Positions 5,951 to 7,141 of a stretch of 7,141 nucleotides of DNA are shown one piece after another. Below the pieces are notes generated by a model. The model did no database searches. It was given only the letters and a program-made list of their open reading frames with translations, and was not told the origin of the DNA. Every line of letters begins with the position of its first letter. Position 1 is the stretch's first letter. Source of the DNA: an uncultured Peptococcaceae bacterium (GTDB lineage Bacteria > Bacillota > Dehalobacteriia > UBA7702); assembly GCA_937919295.1 (NCBI GenBank), contig CALFRX010000154.1, positions 1 to 7,141 on the forward strand. Direction: 5' to 3'. The translations under genes and the position numbers were made by a program.

Positions 5951-6115
5951 ATGGACGGCGTCTCCTTTGTTTTGCTTTTTTTCGCGTCGGGTTTTATCGC
6001 AATACTCCTTAATCATGAAGTTGGAGCGCTCTTATACAGTCTGCGAAGGATTTTCTGCCGCTCAAAGCGGGAATTCTTCCGTACGTCTTATTTGATTATT
6101 AGATTTTTCATGTGA
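5951..6115 (+). pseudogene. Short membrane-like ORF, possibly a remnant of a longer gene
   Basis: A 54-codon ORF with ATG at 5951 and a G-rich SD (AGGGGGAAG, 5942-5950) that sits rather close, 3 nt away. The peptide starts with a hydrophobic span (FVLLFFASGFIAILL), has a loop with NHEVG, and ends in a basic part (YSLRRIFCRSKREFF). After TGA at 6113, membrane-like coding continues only by changing frame: LLDFSCEFFVTAVLWFCGG (about 6096-6152) and then YRAGILLVRCSAVLQGFF (about 6160-6213) to a stop at 6247-6249. Small membrane protein, or frameshifted remnant of a longer multi-span protein; the layout is faintly like the sporulation protein YabQ, a weak guess. The right arm of the inverted repeat lies within the ORF, so it may instead be non-coding repeat DNA. 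Confidence 0.35.
6028..6053 (+). repeat. Inverted repeat, right arm
   Basis: GCTCTTATACAGTCTGCG followed by AAGGATTT, matching the left arm (5755-5780) in inverted orientation at 24 of 26 positions. The segment between the arms is 247 bp and contains the palindrome, the split repeat and the start of the 5951 ORF. Confidence 0.9.
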
Positions 6116-6243
6116 GTTTTTTGTCACGGCAGTACTTTGGTTCTGTGGTGGCGTTTTTATATAGAGCCGGAATCCTGTTGGTCAGATGCTCCGCTGTGCT
6201 CCAGGGCTTTTTTTTATATGGTGAGGTATATCGGCTTTTTGGT

Positions 6244-6272
6244 TTGTAATCTTGATTTATTTGTATTATAAT
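6244..6272 (+). promoter_or_regulatory. Sigma-A-like promoter for the TetR-family gene
   Basis: TTGTAA (6244-6249), a 17-bp spacer and a perfect TATAAT (6267-6272). Transcription would start near 6279, giving a leader of about 64 nt with a small CCCC/GGGG stem (6297-6310). Confidence 0.65.
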
Positions 6273-6328
6273 CATTTTATACCGCGCAAATCGTTACCCC
6301 TCAGATGGGGGAACGTAGGAAACGGGAT

Positions 6329-6337
6329 AAGGAGGTG
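6329..6337 (+). promoter_or_regulatory. Very strong SD of the TetR-family gene
   Basis: AAGGAGGTG matches the anti-SD over nine bases and lies 5 nt before the ATG at 6343, fixing that start. Confidence 0.85.
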
Positions 6338-6342
6338 AATGG

Positions 6343-6948
6343 ATGACTCACTTTACCCGCGAAGCCATCATAGAAGAATTCGTTGCCATGTTAAAAACCA
6401 CCCCCCTTGACCATATCACGGTCTCCGGCATCCTGGAGGTATGCGGTATCAGCCGCAGTACCTTCGATTATCATTTTCATGACCTTTATGATCTTTTATG
6501 GGCCTGGATAGAGGATGAGAGTACGAACTATATCGATTCTTCAACGGATCTCGATTCCTGGCAGGATCTTTTTAAAAGCATGCTCAAGGGTGTTGAGAAC
6601 AATATAGAAGCCATCGGCCATATTTATCCTTCGGCGTATGGGGACCGTTTGTCCCGTGATTTCTTTGCCCTACTTGCCCAGCGTATCTATGAGATTGTCT
6701 GCTGGCAGGGCAGGGATCTTAACATATCGGATAAAGTAACGAGAGAGGTCGCCGCCTTTTACCGCGATATCGCGTTGGGCTTCATTTTACGTTATATCTT
6801 GGATCATCAAAACTTTGATACGGAGAAGTACATCGATAATATGAGCGTGCTCTTTGAAGTCAACATCTGGTGCGCGCTGAAAAAATACGCCGTTGCGGCA
6901 AGGGAAGAAAACGGACGGGATGTCGTAGAAAAGATTGGCAGTAAATAA
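6343..6948 (+). CDS. TetR/AcrR-family regulator, DhaS-like
   Basis: A 201-residue one-component regulator. The N-terminal helix-turn-helix spans about residues 23-54: HITVSGILEVCGISRSTFDYHFHDLYDLL. This fits the DhaS-type subgroup pattern (ITV..I...AGI.RSTFY.HF.D.YDLL) but with TFDYHF instead of the more usual TFYxHF, so an Asp replaces the common Tyr. The C-terminal part (about 75-195) is all helical with aromatic-rich segments (HIYPSAYGD, FILRYILDHQNFD, NIWCALKKYAVA) and probably forms the ligand pocket and dimer interface; the ligand is unknown. It has its own promoter and ends 3 bases before a hairpin, so it is monocistronic. It is transcribed away from the LytTR gene. Autorepression or control of the 5951 ORF through the palindrome at 5918 is possible but inferred. 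Confidence 0.9.
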   Translation: MTHFTREAIIEEFVAMLKTTPLDHITVSGILEVCGISRSTFDYHFHDLYDLLWAWIEDESTNYIDSSTDLDSWQDLFKSMLKGVENNIEAIGHIYPSAYGDRLSRDFFALLAQRIYEIVCWQGRDLNISDKVTREVAAFYRDIALGFILRYILDHQNFDTEKYIDNMSVLFEVNIWCALKKYAVAAREENGRDVVEKIGSK

Positions 6949-6951
6949 ATA

Positions 6952-6983
6952 AAAGCTGGTTTCTAAAATAAGAAACCAGCTTT
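6952..6983. terminator. 13-bp hairpin after the TetR-family gene, probably bidirectional
   Basis: AAAGCTGGTTTCT (6952-6964) pairs perfectly with AGAAACCAGCTTT (6971-6983) around the 6-base loop AAAATA. On the plus strand only three T follow. On the minus strand the stem is followed by TTTTATTTATTTA, a better tail, so it may serve mainly a leftward transcript from beyond the right edge. Confidence 0.75.
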
Positions 6984-7141
6984 GAGGCCGTCGACAAAGT
7001 CTGATGCGCGGCGAACCCCTTGCCCCGCGACTGTTTGCGTACATCCGGGTACGCGGCGCAGCCGCAGGTCAATGCGTTCACCGTGCCTAAGCCTTTCTCG
7101 GCAGCCTATCATCCTGTAGCCCAAAATCCGCTTGCGCGTAT
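6984..7141. other. GC-rich hairpin-forming DNA, no gene seen
   Basis: The last 158 bp hold several dyads: GTCGAC (6990-6995), CGCGG/CCGCG (7007-7011, 7025-7029), GCGTAC/GTACGC (7037-7042, 7049-7054) and GCGGC/GCCGC (7053-7057, 7061-7065). The third and fourth share bases, so they exclude each other. Composition is unlike the AT-rich upstream region. A leftward frame (from 7081) has no SD and runs through the hairpin into the antisense of the regulator. Likely intergenic or repeat DNA. Confidence 0.5.

Larger units (their letters stand above)
5587..6342. other. AT-rich divergent intergenic region rich in repeats
   Basis: These 756 bp separate two divergently transcribed regulator genes and are clearly more AT-rich than the left block. 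They hold a candidate LytTR operator and -10 near the left end, an inverted repeat pair, a split inverted repeat, a perfect palindrome, a short membrane-like ORF, and a promoter with a strong ribosome binding site near the right end. A 70-codon leftward frame (5829-5617) covers part of it but has no SD and crosses the repeats, so it is not called as a gene. Confidence 0.7.

Noticed and set aside
6015..6095. Alternative small ORF MKLERSYTVCEGF in another frame over the right repeat arm
   Set aside because: It has no SD, is only 26 codons, and the similar text on the other arm follows from DNA identity of the repeat.
6166..6215. Possible terminator before the T8 run at 6208-6215
   Set aside because: AGCC and GGCT-type ends can pair only with large bulges; no continuous GC stem precedes the T-run.
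1..7141. CRISPR arrays, tRNA or rRNA genes, insertion sequence transposases
   Set aside because: No regularly spaced repeat array, tRNA cloverleaf or rRNA-like stretch and no transposase motif was seen on either strand.

Overview
The window looks like a chromosomal segment of a low-to-mid-GC Bacillota, most likely a clostridial-type anaerobe. The reasons are strong AGGAGG-type ribosome binding sites, a Bacillus/Clostridium-style pairing of an M24 aminopeptidase (YqhT-like) with efp, and a small acidic protein resembling the clostridial CD1247 N-terminal-domain family directly after efp. No single gene allows a species call.

Left block (1-4633, all rightward): the 3' part of tldD is followed by a translationally coupled tldE/pmbA. 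Together they should form the TldD/TldE metalloprotease, with the HExxxH and Cys ligands in TldD and the inactive partner in TldE. Next come an M24 Xaa-Pro-type aminopeptidase with all five metal ligands, elongation factor P with the tip lysine K32, and a 120-residue acidic protein carrying a CXCXCXCXC block and a terminal CXCXC block. A 12-bp GC-rich hairpin with a U-tract closes the block. The theme is peptide and protein turnover plus relief of ribosome stalling at proline-rich sequences.

Middle block (4634-6342): a leftward LytTR-family response regulator gene converges on the left block. No sensor kinase or AgrB/AgrD gene lies in the window. Upstream of it is a 756-bp AT-rich divergent region full of structure: a 22-bp-period direct repeat suited to a LytTR dimer, a nearly perfect 26-bp inverted repeat with a 19-bp identical core and arms about 250 bp apart, a 14-bp perfect palindrome, a 10-bp split inverted repeat, and a short ORF or gene remnant for a membrane-like peptide (5951 onward) that runs through one repeat arm. 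This region is the best candidate for something undescribed, either an invertible (phase-variable) segment between two divergent regulators or a pair of inverted dispersed repeats.

Right block (6343-7141): a DhaS-like TetR-family regulator has its own sigma-A-like promoter and a very strong ribosome binding site, and ends at a 13-bp perfect hairpin. The last 158 bp are GC-rich, hairpin-forming DNA with no convincing gene, possibly a dispersed intergenic repeat.
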